From positions 39,017 to 103,016 of the forward strand of contig MKJV01000081.1 of assembly GCA_001942185.1 (NCBI GenBank): a stretch of 64,000 nt of DNA, given 5' to 3'. The notes beneath the pieces are model-generated. The model did no database searches, was not told where the DNA came from, and saw only the letters and a list, made by a program, of their open reading frames with translations. The translations under genes were made by a program, and so were the position numbers. Below, one piece after another: positions 9,907-18,417 of this stretch. This DNA comes from Pseudonocardia sp. CNS-004. GTDB taxonomy: Bacteria; Actinomycetota; Actinomycetes; Mycobacteriales; Pseudonocardiaceae. Each line of letters begins with the position of its first letter. The first letter of the stretch is position 1.

Positions 9907-10811
9907 CGCAGGTGAACGTGTACCGACCCGACGACTTCGACGACTTCTGGGACTCGACGCTGAAGCAGGTGGCGAAGGTGCCGCTGCGGCCGTCGTTCGA
10001 GTACGTGGAGGAGCGCTCCACCGACGACGTCGCCGTCTACGACGTGCACTACGACAGCTGGGCGGGCGTGCGGATCTCCGGCTGGTACGCCGTGCCGCGC
10101 GCGGCGGGGCCGCACCCGGCGCTCATGCTGGTGCCCGGGTACATCTCCGAGCCGGTCATCCCCCGGAGCTGGGCGAAGAAGGGCTACGCCGCCTTCGCGG
10201 TGGCGCCGCGCGGCAAGCTCCGGTCGAACCAGCCGTACAACCCCGGCTACCCGGGGCTCCTCGTCGACAACATCGTCGACCCGAACACCTACGGCTACCG
10301 CGGGTTCTACGTCGACGCCGTGCGGGCCGTCGACGCGGTGCTCACCCGGCCCGAGGTCGACCCCGCCCGCGTCGGCCTGCACGGCTCCAGCCAGGGCGGT
10401 GCGCTCACCATCACCACCGCCGCGCTGATGCCCGACGTCGTGACCTGCGGCGCCGCCGGCGCGCCCTACCTCTGCGGCTTCATGGAATCGGCCCGGCTCA
10501 CCCACTCCTACCCGTACGAGGAGATCAACGAGTACCTGCGAGATCATCCCGATCATGAGCAGCGGGTGGCACAGTCCGTCGGGTACTACGACGGCATCAA
10601 CTTCGCACCGAACATCGAGGCCCCGATGTTGGTCTACATCGGCCTGGAGGACGACGTCTGCCCGCCGGAGACCGGGTTCGCGGTGCACGACGCGATGAAG
10701 TGCGAGAAGGAGCTGCTCACCTACGAACGCTGCGGTCACGACGCGGGGAACCACTGGGCCATGGAGAAGGTCGAGGCGTTCCTGGCGGGGCACCTGGGGG
10801 TGGCCCAATGA
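9903..10811 (+). CDS. Alpha/beta hydrolase, acetyl xylan esterase (CE7)-like
   Basis: A 302-residue hydrolase starting at GTG 9903 inside the overlap with the ATPase stop. Features of carbohydrate esterase family 7 are the N-terminal DFDDFWDSTLKQ helix, GVRISGWYAVPR, the nucleophile elbow GLHGSSQGGALT, the acid region GLEDDVCPPETGF and the catalytic His in CGHDAGNHW. Family members remove acetyl groups from oligosaccharides or cephalosporins. No signal peptide is visible, so it acts in the cytoplasm, probably deacylating what the importer brings in. Its TGA is shared with the mini-ORF of a 79-bp repeat that separates it from a paralogue. Confidence 0.85.
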
Positions 10812-10887
10812 GCGAGCTTGCGAGCGAATCATGTTGCAGCGCCTGCGCGAAGCGCCGGCCGAGCGTCAGCGAGGTCGAGCGGTGAGC
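10809..10887 (+). repeat. 79-bp operon-junction repeat, copy 1, with 25-codon mini-ORF
   Basis: The unit runs from TGAGC to TGAGC and matches 32447-32525 at about 74 of 79 positions. Inside, an ATG at 10808 opens a 25-codon ORF (MSELASESCCSACAKRRPSV...) ending in TGA at 10883-10885. The start overlaps the stop of the upstream hydrolase, and its own stop overlaps the GTG of the next gene. TGAGC at both ends looks like a target-site duplication. The stretch GCGCGAAGCGC can form a tight hairpin. An ATG at 10831 within it also reads in frame into the downstream hydrolase. Confidence 0.8.
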
Positions 10888-11736
10888 GCTTTCGAGGGGT
10901 ACTGGGACGCCGTCGACGCGGAGCTGGCGCAGCTGCCCCCGCAGCCGGTCCGCGATCTCGTCCCGCGCCGGTGCACCGCCGATTTCACCGGCTACGAGGT
11001 CCGGCTCACCAGCCTCGGCCCGTACCGGATCTTCGGGTACCTCAGCGTGCCCACCGGGCCGGGGCCGTACCCGGCGGTGCTCACCACCCCGCGGTACGGC
11101 AGCGTCAACAACCCGCCCCACTACAACGACCGGCTCCGGTACGTCACGCTGGTGATCGCGCACCGGGGGCAGCGCACCGCCGACTCGTCCTACGCCGCCG
11201 CGTACCCCGGCCTGCTGACCGACGGGATCGCCGACCCGGACCGCTACGTCTACCGCGGGATCGTCGCCGACTGCCTGCGGGCGGCCGAGTACCTGACCGC
11301 GCTCCCCGAGGTCGACACCTCGCGGGTGGCCGTCGCAGGCGACGACCTGGCCGTGCTCACCGCGGCCCGCCGGCCGCTCTTCGCCGCGCTCCAGGTCGCC
11401 GGTGCGCCGCTCTTCCGCGGAGCCGACCAGCCCGACGCGGACTACCCGGCGGCCGAGTTCGGCGACCACCTCCGGGCACACCCGCAGGACGCCGACGCGG
11501 TGCGGCGGACCCTCGCGTTGTTCGACCCGGAACGGCACGCGCCCGCGGTGACCGCGGCGGCACGGGTCGAGATCCCCGGCGAGGGCGGCCCACTGTCGGC
11601 GCTCGCGGAGGCGCTCGACGCGCAGCGGTACGCACCGACCCACCACGGCCAGGCCGACAACGACGCGGCGGACGCCTGGCTCGCCGGCAGGCTCGGTGCA
11701 GCGGCGATGTCCCGGTTCAGCAGGATGGCGGGATGA
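10882..11736 (+). CDS. Acetyl xylan esterase-like paralogue, probable pseudoenzyme
   Basis: About 284 residues, related to the hydrolase at 9903-10811 (shared YPGLLTDGIADPDRYVYRG versus YPGLLVDNIVDPNTYGYRG). The nucleophile elbow is lost: where the paralogue has GLHGSSQGG this one reads AVAGDDLAV, with Asp in place of Ser. The acid loop (GLEDD in the paralogue) is replaced by EIPGEGGP, and only a His near the end (PTHHGQ) remains. It may bind rather than cleave, or act as a subunit of the active paralogue. I chose GTG 10882, which overlaps the mini-ORF stop; ATG 10831 inside the repeat would add 17 residues. Its stop overlaps the next ATG. Confidence 0.75.
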   Translation: MSAFEGYWDAVDAELAQLPPQPVRDLVPRRCTADFTGYEVRLTSLGPYRIFGYLSVPTGPGPYPAVLTTPRYGSVNNPPHYNDRLRYVTLVIAHRGQRTADSSYAAAYPGLLTDGIADPDRYVYRGIVADCLRAAEYLTALPEVDTSRVAVAGDDLAVLTAARRPLFAALQVAGAPLFRGADQPDADYPAAEFGDHLRAHPQDADAVRRTLALFDPERHAPAVTAAARVEIPGEGGPLSALAEALDAQRYAPTHHGQADNDAADAWLAGRLGAAAMSRFSRMAG

Positions 11737-12887
11737 CCGTCACCGAGAGCACCTACGTGAACGAGGTGTACGCCGAGCTGGGCGTGCGCCCCGTCGTGAA
11801 CGCTGCCGCCACCCTGACCCGGCTCGGTGGCTCGCTCGTCGCACCGCCGGTGCTGCCCGCGATGGCCGCGGCCGCGCGGAACTTCGTCGACATCGTCGAC
11901 CTGGGCCGGGCCGTCGGGCGCAGGCTGGCCGAAGCCACCCGCAACGAGGCCGCGCACGTCTCCAACGGCGCGGCCGCACTGCTCACGCTCGGCGTGATCG
12001 CCTGCATCGCCCGCTCGAAGGGCGGCGCGTACGTGCTCGAGGACCTGCCCTACCTCGACCGCACCGGCGAGAAGACGGTCATCATGTTCCGCGACCAGCG
12101 CAACCCGTACGACTACGCGGTCCGCCAGGTCGGCGTGCGGATCGTCGAGATCGGGCCGGACCCGGCCGAGCTGGCGGCGGCGTTCGACACCCGGACGGCG
12201 TGCGTGCTCTGGTTCGCGGGCGCCCACTTCGCCGAAGGCGCGCTGCCGATCGAGCAGGTGGTGGAGATCGCCCACAAGTCCGACGTCCCGGTGCTCGTCG
12301 ACGCCGCCGCCCAGGTCCCGCCGGTCTCGTCGCTGTGGCACTTCACCACGGAGGTCGGGGCCGACGGCGCGATCTTCAGCGGGGGGAAGGGCCTGCGCGG
12401 CCCGCAGTCGACCGGGCTGATGGTCGGCAAGGAGTGGCTGATCGCGGCGGCCCGCATCAACGGGGCGCCGCACCACTCCCTCGGCCGGGGCATGAAGGTC
12501 GGCAAGGAGGAGCTGCTCGGGCTCCTCGCCGCCGTCGAGTGGACCCTCCGCCAGGACGAGCCGGCGTTGATCGCGGCCTACGAGGCCTCGGTCGAGAGGT
12601 GGATCACCGGGCTGTCCGGGCTGGACGGGATCACCGTCAGCCGCGGCTACCCGAGCGAGGCGGGCCAGCCGCACGGCCGGGCGATCGTCGAGGTCGGGTC
12701 GGAATCCGGCTGGAGCCGCGACGAGCTCATCGGCGCGCTGTGGCGCAACGACCCCGCGATCGCGGTCGCCCCGGACGGCTCGCGCGCCATCGCGCTGAAC
12801 CCGCAGACCCTCCAACCCGGCGAGGACGAGCTCGTGCTCGCCGAGCTGCAACGCCTGCTGAGAATGAGAACCAAGGAGGTTCGTTAG
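11733..12887 (+). CDS. SelA/DgaE-like PLP-dependent enzyme
   Basis: A 384-residue fold-type I PLP enzyme. It opens with GVRPVVNAAATLTRLGGSLV, the hallmark of SelA-like proteins including D-glucosaminate-6-phosphate ammonia-lyase. Further motifs are AAHVSNGAAALLTLGVIAC, the Asp-containing VLVDAAAQVPP and the Schiff-base region AIFSGGKGLRGPQSTG with the catalytic Lys. Nothing in the window suggests selenocysteine synthesis, so the lyase or aminotransferase-like branch is more likely. ATG 11733 overlaps the upstream stop. With the RidA-like protein next door, an eliminated enamine or imine would be hydrolysed, suggesting breakdown of an amino acid or amino-sugar acid (inference). Confidence 0.82.
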   Translation: MTVTESTYVNEVYAELGVRPVVNAAATLTRLGGSLVAPPVLPAMAAAARNFVDIVDLGRAVGRRLAEATRNEAAHVSNGAAALLTLGVIACIARSKGGAYVLEDLPYLDRTGEKTVIMFRDQRNPYDYAVRQVGVRIVEIGPDPAELAAAFDTRTACVLWFAGAHFAEGALPIEQVVEIAHKSDVPVLVDAAAQVPPVSSLWHFTTEVGADGAIFSGGKGLRGPQSTGLMVGKEWLIAAARINGAPHHSLGRGMKVGKEELLGLLAAVEWTLRQDEPALIAAYEASVERWITGLSGLDGITVSRGYPSEAGQPHGRAIVEVGSESGWSRDELIGALWRNDPAIAVAPDGSRAIALNPQTLQPGEDELVLAELQRLLRMRTKEVR

Positions 12888-12889
12888 GA

Positions 12890-13356
12890 ATGGGCGACAT
12901 CGACGACAGGCTGAAGGCCGCCGGTATCGAGCTGCCGACCAAGGTGGCGCGCGGCGCAGGCCTCGTCCCGTGCGTGCAGCACGGTGACCTGCTGTTCGTC
13001 TCCGGGCACGGCCCCGCCGACCACGACGGCAACCTGCTCTACAAGGGCCGGGTCGCGCCGAGGTCAGCCTCGAGGAGGCCTACGACGCCGCCCGCGCCAC
13101 CGGCGTGCAGCTGCTGCGCAGCATCCGCGACCACCTGGGCGACCTGGACCGCGTCGAGCGCGTCGTCAAGGCGCTCGCCTTCGTCAACAGCGCCGACGAC
13201 TTCCACGACCAGCCTGCGGTGATCCACGGCTTCTCCGACCTGATGGTCGAGATCTTCGGCGAGCGCGGAAGGCACGCCCGCTCCGCCATCGGCACCAGCA
13301 ACCTGCCGATGAACCAGCCGGTGGAGATCGAGCTGATCGTCGCGGTGCGCGGCTGA
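12890..13356 (+). CDS. RidA/YjgF-like enamine/imine deaminase (frameshifted)
   Basis: About 155 residues after repair. The first frame covers MGDIDDRLKAAGIELP to LLFVSGHGPADHDGNLLYKGRV; the second covers VQLLRSIRDHLGDLDRVERVVKALAFVNS and ends in PMNQPVEIELIVAV. The family hydrolyses reactive enamines and imines made by PLP enzymes, which fits the SelA/DgaE-like gene just upstream. The break is near 13055: gtcgcgccgag should read gtcggcgccgag (one G lost). A strong ribosome binding site AAGGAGGT lies at the end of the preceding gene, nine bases before ATG 12890. It is the last gene of the 4.4-13.4 kb operon. Confidence 0.85.
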
Positions 13357-13368
13357 TCCTGGCCGGAC

Positions 13369-13414
13369 CGGAACGGGCCCCGGCCCCGGGGGGAGGGAGC
13401 CGGAACCCGTTCCG
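13369..13414. terminator. Candidate bidirectional terminator hairpin
   Basis: CGGAACGGG at 13369-13377 pairs perfectly with CCCGTTCCG at 13406-13414. The loop is GC-rich (GGCCCCGGCC) and may fold further. It lies between two convergent genes ending at 13356 and 13476, where a shared terminator is expected. There is no T-run, as is common in this GC range. Confidence 0.5.
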
Positions 13415-13475
13415 CGCGCCGTCCGCGCCTCCGGGGTCTGGGAAGGCGGGACGACACGTCCGATGGTCGAACGGT

Positions 13476-14465
13476 TCAGCCGTCCGACCGGCGGTCGGAC
13501 GACGCGCCGCCGCCCTGGCCGCCTTGACCACCCTGCTCGCCGCGGGAGTCGTCGTTCCCGGAGTCCCGGGAGCCGTCGTTCGAGTCGCTGTTCGAGTTGC
13601 TGTTCGAGTTGCCGTTCGAGTCGCTGCCCGAGTCGCCGTCCCGTGACGGACGGTCGGCGGGCGGGCCGGTGGGGTGGTCGGGGTTGCCGGGGGCCGCGGT
13701 GGGCGGGGTGCCGCGCCCCTCCGGCTTGCCGGCGCGGTCGGCGCCCGCGTCGTCCGCATCATCCGCGCCGTCCGGTTCGTCGCTCGCGCGGCCCGGTGCG
13801 GTGCCGGACCTGCCCGGCTGGTCGGTGTTCTCCTGGTGGGCGTTGTCCTGGTCGGCGCAGAAGCCGGGGACGTCCTCGGCCGAACCGGCCGCGTCGACGA
13901 GCGAGCGGAACGCCGGGTTCTCGGCGGCCTTGCCGGGGTTGTCGGTGGCGTCGGCGGACCACGCGTTGCAGAGGCCGTGGACCGACGGGGCGGGCGACGG
14001 TGCGCCGGTGGCGTCCGGATCGGGGCCCGCGGCGTCGTCGGTCGGTTCGGGTTCGGCGGTCGCCGTGGCGGTCGCCGAGGTCTGGTCGGTCGGCGACGGT
14101 GCGCCGGACGCGTTCGCGGCGAGCGCCACGCCGCCGCCGGCGCCGGCCAGAAGGACGGCGGCGGCGAGGATCTTCGCCGCGAGGATCTTCGAAAGGAGTG
14201 TGCTGAACATCGAGGGTCTCCGGTCGGGTGCGCTGGGGAGCGGGAGCTCGCGGGGGGCGGCGGCGAAGGCGGCGACTGCGGCCGCCTCGCCGGCGAGCTC
14301 GCTCGCCGTGCCGGGGCCCGCGGCGGCGGCGAGGAGCTGCTGGAGGCCGGCTGGTCCGGGGCCACCGTCGAGCAGCTGCTCCGTGGTGGCCGCGGTCAGG
14401 CGGTCCGGGTTCGAGGTGCGCATCTCAGGTCGTGCAGCGCCGCACCCGCGCAGAGCGTTACGCAT
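13476..14465 (-). CDS. Single-pass membrane protein with acidic low-complexity tail, sigma-factor partner
   Basis: About 329 residues. The N-terminal 90 residues are cytoplasmic (NPDRLTAATTEQLLDGGPGP, ELAGEAAAVAAF); one membrane helix follows (ILAAKILAAAVLLAGAGGGVAL); the rest is extracytoplasmic, with a region carrying Cys in HGLCNAW and PGFCADQDN and a long Asp/Ser/Gly/Asn-rich tail. The ATG at 14465 overlaps the stop of the ECF sigma gene (ATGCGTAA), so the two are cotranscribed. Topology and coupling fit a membrane-anchored partner or anti-sigma-like regulator, but I see no zinc-binding anti-sigma motif (H-x3-C-x2-C) and none of its domains is recognisable. Function is unknown. Confidence 0.7.
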   Translation of the reverse strand: MRNALRGCGAARPEMRTSNPDRLTAATTEQLLDGGPGPAGLQQLLAAAAGPGTASELAGEAAAVAAFAAAPRELPLPSAPDRRPSMFSTLLSKILAAKILAAAVLLAGAGGGVALAANASGAPSPTDQTSATATATAEPEPTDDAAGPDPDATGAPSPAPSVHGLCNAWSADATDNPGKAAENPAFRSLVDAAGSAEDVPGFCADQDNAHQENTDQPGRSGTAPGRASDEPDGADDADDAGADRAGKPEGRGTPPTAAPGNPDHPTGPPADRPSRDGDSGSDSNGNSNSNSNSDSNDGSRDSGNDDSRGEQGGQGGQGGGASSDRRSDG

Positions 14466-15066
14466 TGTCCCCACCTGCCCACCGGTCGCTGCTGATCGCC
14501 TTGGCCAGCTTCTTCAGGCCGCGGTGGGTGGCCACCCGCACCGCGCCGGGCCGCTTGCCGAGCACCTTGGCCGCGGTCGGGGCATCGAGCCCGACCACGG
14601 AGCGCAGGAGGACGGCCTCCGCCTCGGTCCGTGGCAACGCGAGGATCTGGGCCATCGCCCACCGCGTCGACATCCCCTCCACGGCGGATCCGTGCGCGTC
14701 GGCGCTGTCCGGGTGCTCGGCGAGCGCCTGCATCTCGGTCGGGTCGGCCGGTCGCCGGGTCCGGGTGCGGGCCCAGTCCATCGCACGGTTGCGGCAGATC
14801 GTGCTGATCCAGCCCCGGAAACCGTCGAGGTCACCGTCGAAGCCACGCAGGTCCCGGGCGACCTGCAGCCAGGTCTCCGCGGTGACGTCCTCGGCCTCGG
14901 CGCCGATCAGCGCCGTGGCGTACCGCAGCAGCTTGGGCTGCAGATCGCGGTACAGGGCGACGAAGCCGGCCTCCTCACCGCGGGCCGCGGCCCGCAACGC
15001 CTCCTCCAGGTCGGTCTCGACCCGGGGTGGGGTCACTTCGCCCGTGGCTGAGCGCACCCGTCCCAC
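14458..15066 (-). CDS. ECF-family RNA polymerase sigma factor
   Basis: A 202-residue group 4 sigma factor. Region 2 (about residues 45-105) includes LLRYATALIGAEAEDVTAETWLQVA and GWISTICRNRAMDWARTRTRRP. Region 4 (about 140-195) includes ILALPRTEAEAVLLRSVVGL and the helix-turn-helix APTAAKVLGKRPGAVRVATHRGLKKL. It directs transcription of a small regulon, normally held in check by a partner, most likely the membrane protein encoded next to it. Start could be GTG 15066, 15057 or 15036. It is divergent from the MFS gene at 15281. Confidence 0.92.
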   Translation of the reverse strand: MGRVRSATGEVTPPRVETDLEEALRAAARGEEAGFVALYRDLQPKLLRYATALIGAEAEDVTAETWLQVARDLRGFDGDLDGFRGWISTICRNRAMDWARTRTRRPADPTEMQALAEHPDSADAHGSAVEGMSTRWAMAQILALPRTEAEAVLLRSVVGLDAPTAAKVLGKRPGAVRVATHRGLKKLAKAISSDRWAGGDNA

Positions 15067-15280
15067 GTCCTTCCCGGACGGAGAGCGGGAGCATGGGGGA
15101 GCGCCGCCCTGACCGTCCTGTACGGCAGCGCCGCGCGCCGCCGGACCGTTACACGGCGGTTCCGCGCCGGGGGTTCAGGCCCGTCGCAACTCCGGAGCGG
15201 CCACCGCTGCCCGCCGCTCCGCGTCCCGGTAACGGCAACGAATCTTGGAGTGGTGCCCCACGGCTCCCAGCCTTGGAGGC

Positions 15281-16495
15281 ATGAAGCTCCGAACCTCGCC
15301 GCGGGCGTCCGCCGCCCGTGGCCGGCTGCCGTTGGCGGTCCACCTGCTCGCATTCAGCCTGTTCGCGATGGGCAGCGCGGAGTTCCTGGTCGCCGGGGTC
15401 CTACCGGCGATCGCCCACGACCTCCGGATCACCTTGCCCTCCGCAGGTGCGATGATCTCGACCTTCGCCGCCGGGGTCGTCATCGGAGGGCCGCTGCTGG
15501 CCGTCGCGACCCTCCGCCTGTCGCGGCGGATCACGCTGGTCACCGCGCAGGTCGTCTTCGCAGCCTCGGTGGCGGCCGGCCTGCTCACCGACCACTACGG
15601 CCTCATCCTGGTCGCGCGGTTCGTGTCCGGTCTCGCCTACGCCGGATTCTGGGCGGCCGCCGCGGTGACCGCGATCGGGCTCGTCACCCCCGAGCGCACC
15701 GCCCGCGCATCCGGCGTGGTCGTGAGCGGACTCAGCCTCGCCATGGTCGCCGGCGGGCCGGCGAGCGCACTGCTCAGCCACTTCACGGGGTGGCGGGGCG
15801 GCTTCTGGGCCGTGGTCGTGCTCACCGCCGTCGGGGCGGTCGCGACTCTCGTCGCCGTGCCCGAGACCCGGGCGGGCGAGGAACCGGACCTCCGGCGGGA
15901 GCTGCGCACGCTGGCGCGGCCGCAGCTGTGGCTCGTCTACGGCGTCACGCTCCTGAGCACCGCCGCCTACATGGTTTCCTACACCTACCTCGCGGCGTTC
16001 CTGACCGACGCCACCGGCATCCCGGCGGTGTGGGTGCCGCCGATCCTCACGGTGTTCGGGATCGGCGCATTCCTCGGCCTCTCCGCCGGGGGCCGGATCG
16101 CCGACGCGCGACCCTTCCACGCACTCCTGGGCGGTGCGGCCGGCATCGGGGTGACGTCCGTCCTGCTCGCGGCGCTCGCCGACCGGGCACCGGCCGTCGT
16201 CGTCCTCGTCCTGTTGCTCGGCATCACGGGGTTCGTGCTGAACCCCGCGATCTACGGGCGGGTGTTCACGATCGCAGCCGGCGCACCCACGCTCGCCGGG
16301 GCCACCGCCGTGTCGGCTTTCCAGCTGGGCATCAGCCTCGTGCCCGTGTTCGCCGGGACCGCGCTCGACGCCGGCGCGGGCGTCGCCTCGATCCCGTGGA
16401 TCGGTGCCGGCCTGGCTGTGGCCACGATGCTCGCGGCCCTCCTGGACAGGAGACTGACCCGAGCCCCTGGCCCCGAGAGCGCCGTGGAGCCGTGA
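15281..16495 (+). CDS. MFS transporter, DHA1 (AraJ/Cmx-like) exporter
   Basis: A 404-residue, twelve-helix major facilitator protein. The first helix reads FSLFAMGSAEFLVAGVLPAI, as in the AraJ/chloramphenicol-efflux branch. Helices 4-5 hold the antiporter motif C-like segment LVTPERTARASGVVVSGLSLAMVAGGP, which marks drug/proton antiporters. It probably exports a small toxic or sugar-like compound by proton exchange. ATG 15281 follows CCTTGGAGGC, a good ribosome binding site; an in-frame GTG at 15245 is less likely. It is divergent from the sigma factor. Confidence 0.88.
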   Translation: MKLRTSPRASAARGRLPLAVHLLAFSLFAMGSAEFLVAGVLPAIAHDLRITLPSAGAMISTFAAGVVIGGPLLAVATLRLSRRITLVTAQVVFAASVAAGLLTDHYGLILVARFVSGLAYAGFWAAAAVTAIGLVTPERTARASGVVVSGLSLAMVAGGPASALLSHFTGWRGGFWAVVVLTAVGAVATLVAVPETRAGEEPDLRRELRTLARPQLWLVYGVTLLSTAAYMVSYTYLAAFLTDATGIPAVWVPPILTVFGIGAFLGLSAGGRIADARPFHALLGGAAGIGVTSVLLAALADRAPAVVVLVLLLGITGFVLNPAIYGRVFTIAAGAPTLAGATAVSAFQLGISLVPVFAGTALDAGAGVASIPWIGAGLAVATMLAALLDRRLTRAPGPESAVEP

Positions 16496-16669
16496 CGCGG
16501 TCGTGGGCGATCTGCCCAGTCACGTTCCTCTGGTTGGTGTAGCGCTCCGGACCTCTGCGTGCCTGTCCGCTTCCTGTGGGTAGTGATCGGTCCCGATGCC
16601 TTGACCGGCTTCGTCCACCGGCGATAGACCGGCGCGGCGGGCGACGACGGGCCCGCGACGGAGGCGAGC

Positions 16670-17380
16670 ATGGGCGAGACTCCGCGGCGCCCGGATCCCG
16701 GCGCGGCGGCAGCGGCCGACAGGCGGTGGGGGCAGGCGCGGGCGCTCGGGCGGATGGGCGCGTTGTCCGGGATCGTCTTCGCCGTGTTGGCGGTGGTGGC
16801 GATCGTGCTCGTGCAACGCGGACCGCAGCCGGGGGACGCCGATCCCGTCCACGCCGCGTTCCACGCGGGCGGCGGCGACCCGCTCGCCACGCTCGGGCTC
16901 TACATCGTGCCGTTCGCCGGTATCGCGCTGCTGTGGCACCTGTCCGCCACCAGGGCGGTGTTCCGGGCGATCCCGATGGAGTTCTCGCCCGTCCTGGCCT
17001 GGCTGCAGACGGCGACGGGTCTGGTGTTCCTCGCCGTGGTGTTCGTCGGCTCCGCCGCCGTCGGGGCGGTCTCCCTGCCGGCCACCCTCGGGGTGGCGTC
17101 CCCGGCGCCGGACGTGGCGCGGGCGTTCGCCGCGGTCGGGTACGCGCTGCTGTTCGTCTTCGGCAGCCGGATGGCCGGCATGTACATGATCACCACGATC
17201 GGGATGGCGGGCACCGCGGGCCTCCTGCCCCGCTGGCTGGCGGTCATCGGGTATCTGGCAGCGGCGTTCCTGCTGGTCAGCACGATCTACCACCCCGTCG
17301 TCCTGCTGGTGTTCCCGGCGTGGGTGGTGGTCATGAGCGTCGTGCTGCTGCTTCGGGTCGGCCACCGCGCCCAGCCGTAG
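16670..17380 (+). CDS. Six-helix integral membrane protein of unknown function
   Basis: A 236-residue protein with about six hydrophobic segments (GIVFAVLAVVAIVLV, LYIVPFAGIALLW, LQTATGLVFLAVVFVGSAAV, AAVGYALLFVFGSRMAGM, LAVIGYLAAAFLLVS, VVVMSVVLLLRV). No catalytic motif or named family is recognised. The ATG at 16670 is preceded by GGAGGCGAGC, a clear ribosome binding site. Conserved-looking polar residues within the membrane (Arg in SRMAG, Thr in MITTIG) could matter, but no function can be assigned. Neighbours are two unrelated transporters on the same strand. Confidence 0.7.
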   Translation: MGETPRRPDPGAAAAADRRWGQARALGRMGALSGIVFAVLAVVAIVLVQRGPQPGDADPVHAAFHAGGGDPLATLGLYIVPFAGIALLWHLSATRAVFRAIPMEFSPVLAWLQTATGLVFLAVVFVGSAAVGAVSLPATLGVASPAPDVARAFAAVGYALLFVFGSRMAGMYMITTIGMAGTAGLLPRWLAVIGYLAAAFLLVSTIYHPVVLLVFPAWVVVMSVVLLLRVGHRAQP

Positions 17381-17451
17381 GGCGCGGCCCGCACCCTCCG
17401 GCGGCCTGCGGCTTGGGTCACAGCTCTACGCTGGTCAGACGTGACTGTGGC

Positions 17452-18376
17452 GTGAGTGGAGTGGTCGACGCCTTCGTCGTAATCGGGGCCGTCGTCGCGG
17501 TCGGGTACTTCGTCGGGCGGCGGGGGTACTCGGACCCGCCGCCATGCAGGTCCTCTCGCGGGCGGCGTTCTTCGTCGCCTCCCCGGCGCTGCTGTTCAGC
17601 ACCCTCGCCCGCACGGACGTCGCGGTCGTGTTCTCCGAAGGCCTGGTCGTCACGGCCGTGACGAGCGTGCTGGCGTGCCTGCTGTACCTGCCGGTCGGGC
17701 TGCTGCGCGGCGCCCCGCGGGGGAGACGGTGGTCGGGTCGATGGCCAGCGGGTACGTCAACGCCGGGAACCTGGGGCTGCCGATCGCGACGTACGCCCTG
17801 GGGAACGTGGCCGAGGCCGTCCCGGTGCTCGTGTTCCAGCTCGCGGTGCTCACGCCGGTCTACACGACGATCCTGGGCGTGCTCTCGGAACGGTCGGCGG
17901 GCGCCCGCCCGCCCCTGTGGAGGACCCTCACCGCGCCGCTGCGCAACCCGATCGCCATCGCCACCGTCGCCGGGATCGTCGTGTCGGTGACCGGGCTGCT
18001 CCCGCCGGCCTCGCTGTTCGCCCCGATCGAGCTGATCTCGGACCTGGCTGTGCCCGGGATGCTGCTCGCGTTCGGGATCTCGCTGTGCGGCGCGAAACGG
18101 CCGGGCGCGGGGGAGACCGCACCCCTGCTGGCGGCGGTGCTGGTCCTCAAATGCATCGTCCACCCGCTGCTCGCGCTGCTCGTCGGCCTGCTGCTCGGGC
18201 TGGAGGGGCCCGGGTTGCTCGCGGTCGTGGTCTGCGCGGCGCTCCCCACCGCGCAGAACGTCTTCGCCTACGCGGCGCGGTTCGAGCAGGGCGTCGCACT
18301 GGGTCGGGACGCGGCGCTGAGCTCGACCGTGGCGAGCGTCCCGGTCCTGTTCACGGTGGTCGCCGTGCTCGGGTGA
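17452..18376 (+). CDS. AEC-family transporter, auxin efflux carrier-like (two frameshifts)
   Basis: About 308 residues over three frames: VVDAFVVIGAVVAVGYFVGRRG (17461 on), then MQVLSRAAFFVASPALLFSTLA (17544 on), then GSMASGYVNAGNLGLPIATYAL to the end. ASPALLFSTLA and YVNAGNLGLPI are the two halves of the AEC/BART substrate site, and PTAQNVFAYAARF is the matching C-terminal motif. Members export carboxylates or amino-acid-like acids. One base is missing near 17535 and another near 17715 (ccccgcggggga). The GTG at 17452 is the likely start. Its stop is 41 bases before the dipeptide transporter operon. Confidence 0.8.
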
Positions 18377-18417
18377 TCGCGGGCGGGGCAAGATACGGCG
18401 GGATCGGGGAGGTGCAC

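Noticed and set aside
13560..13640. Tandem-looking repeats (ttcgagt/gctgttcgag) as a CRISPR-like or satellite array
   Set aside because: The period is codon-based and encodes Asp/Ser/Asn repeats in the minus-strand membrane protein; there are no spacers of constant length.
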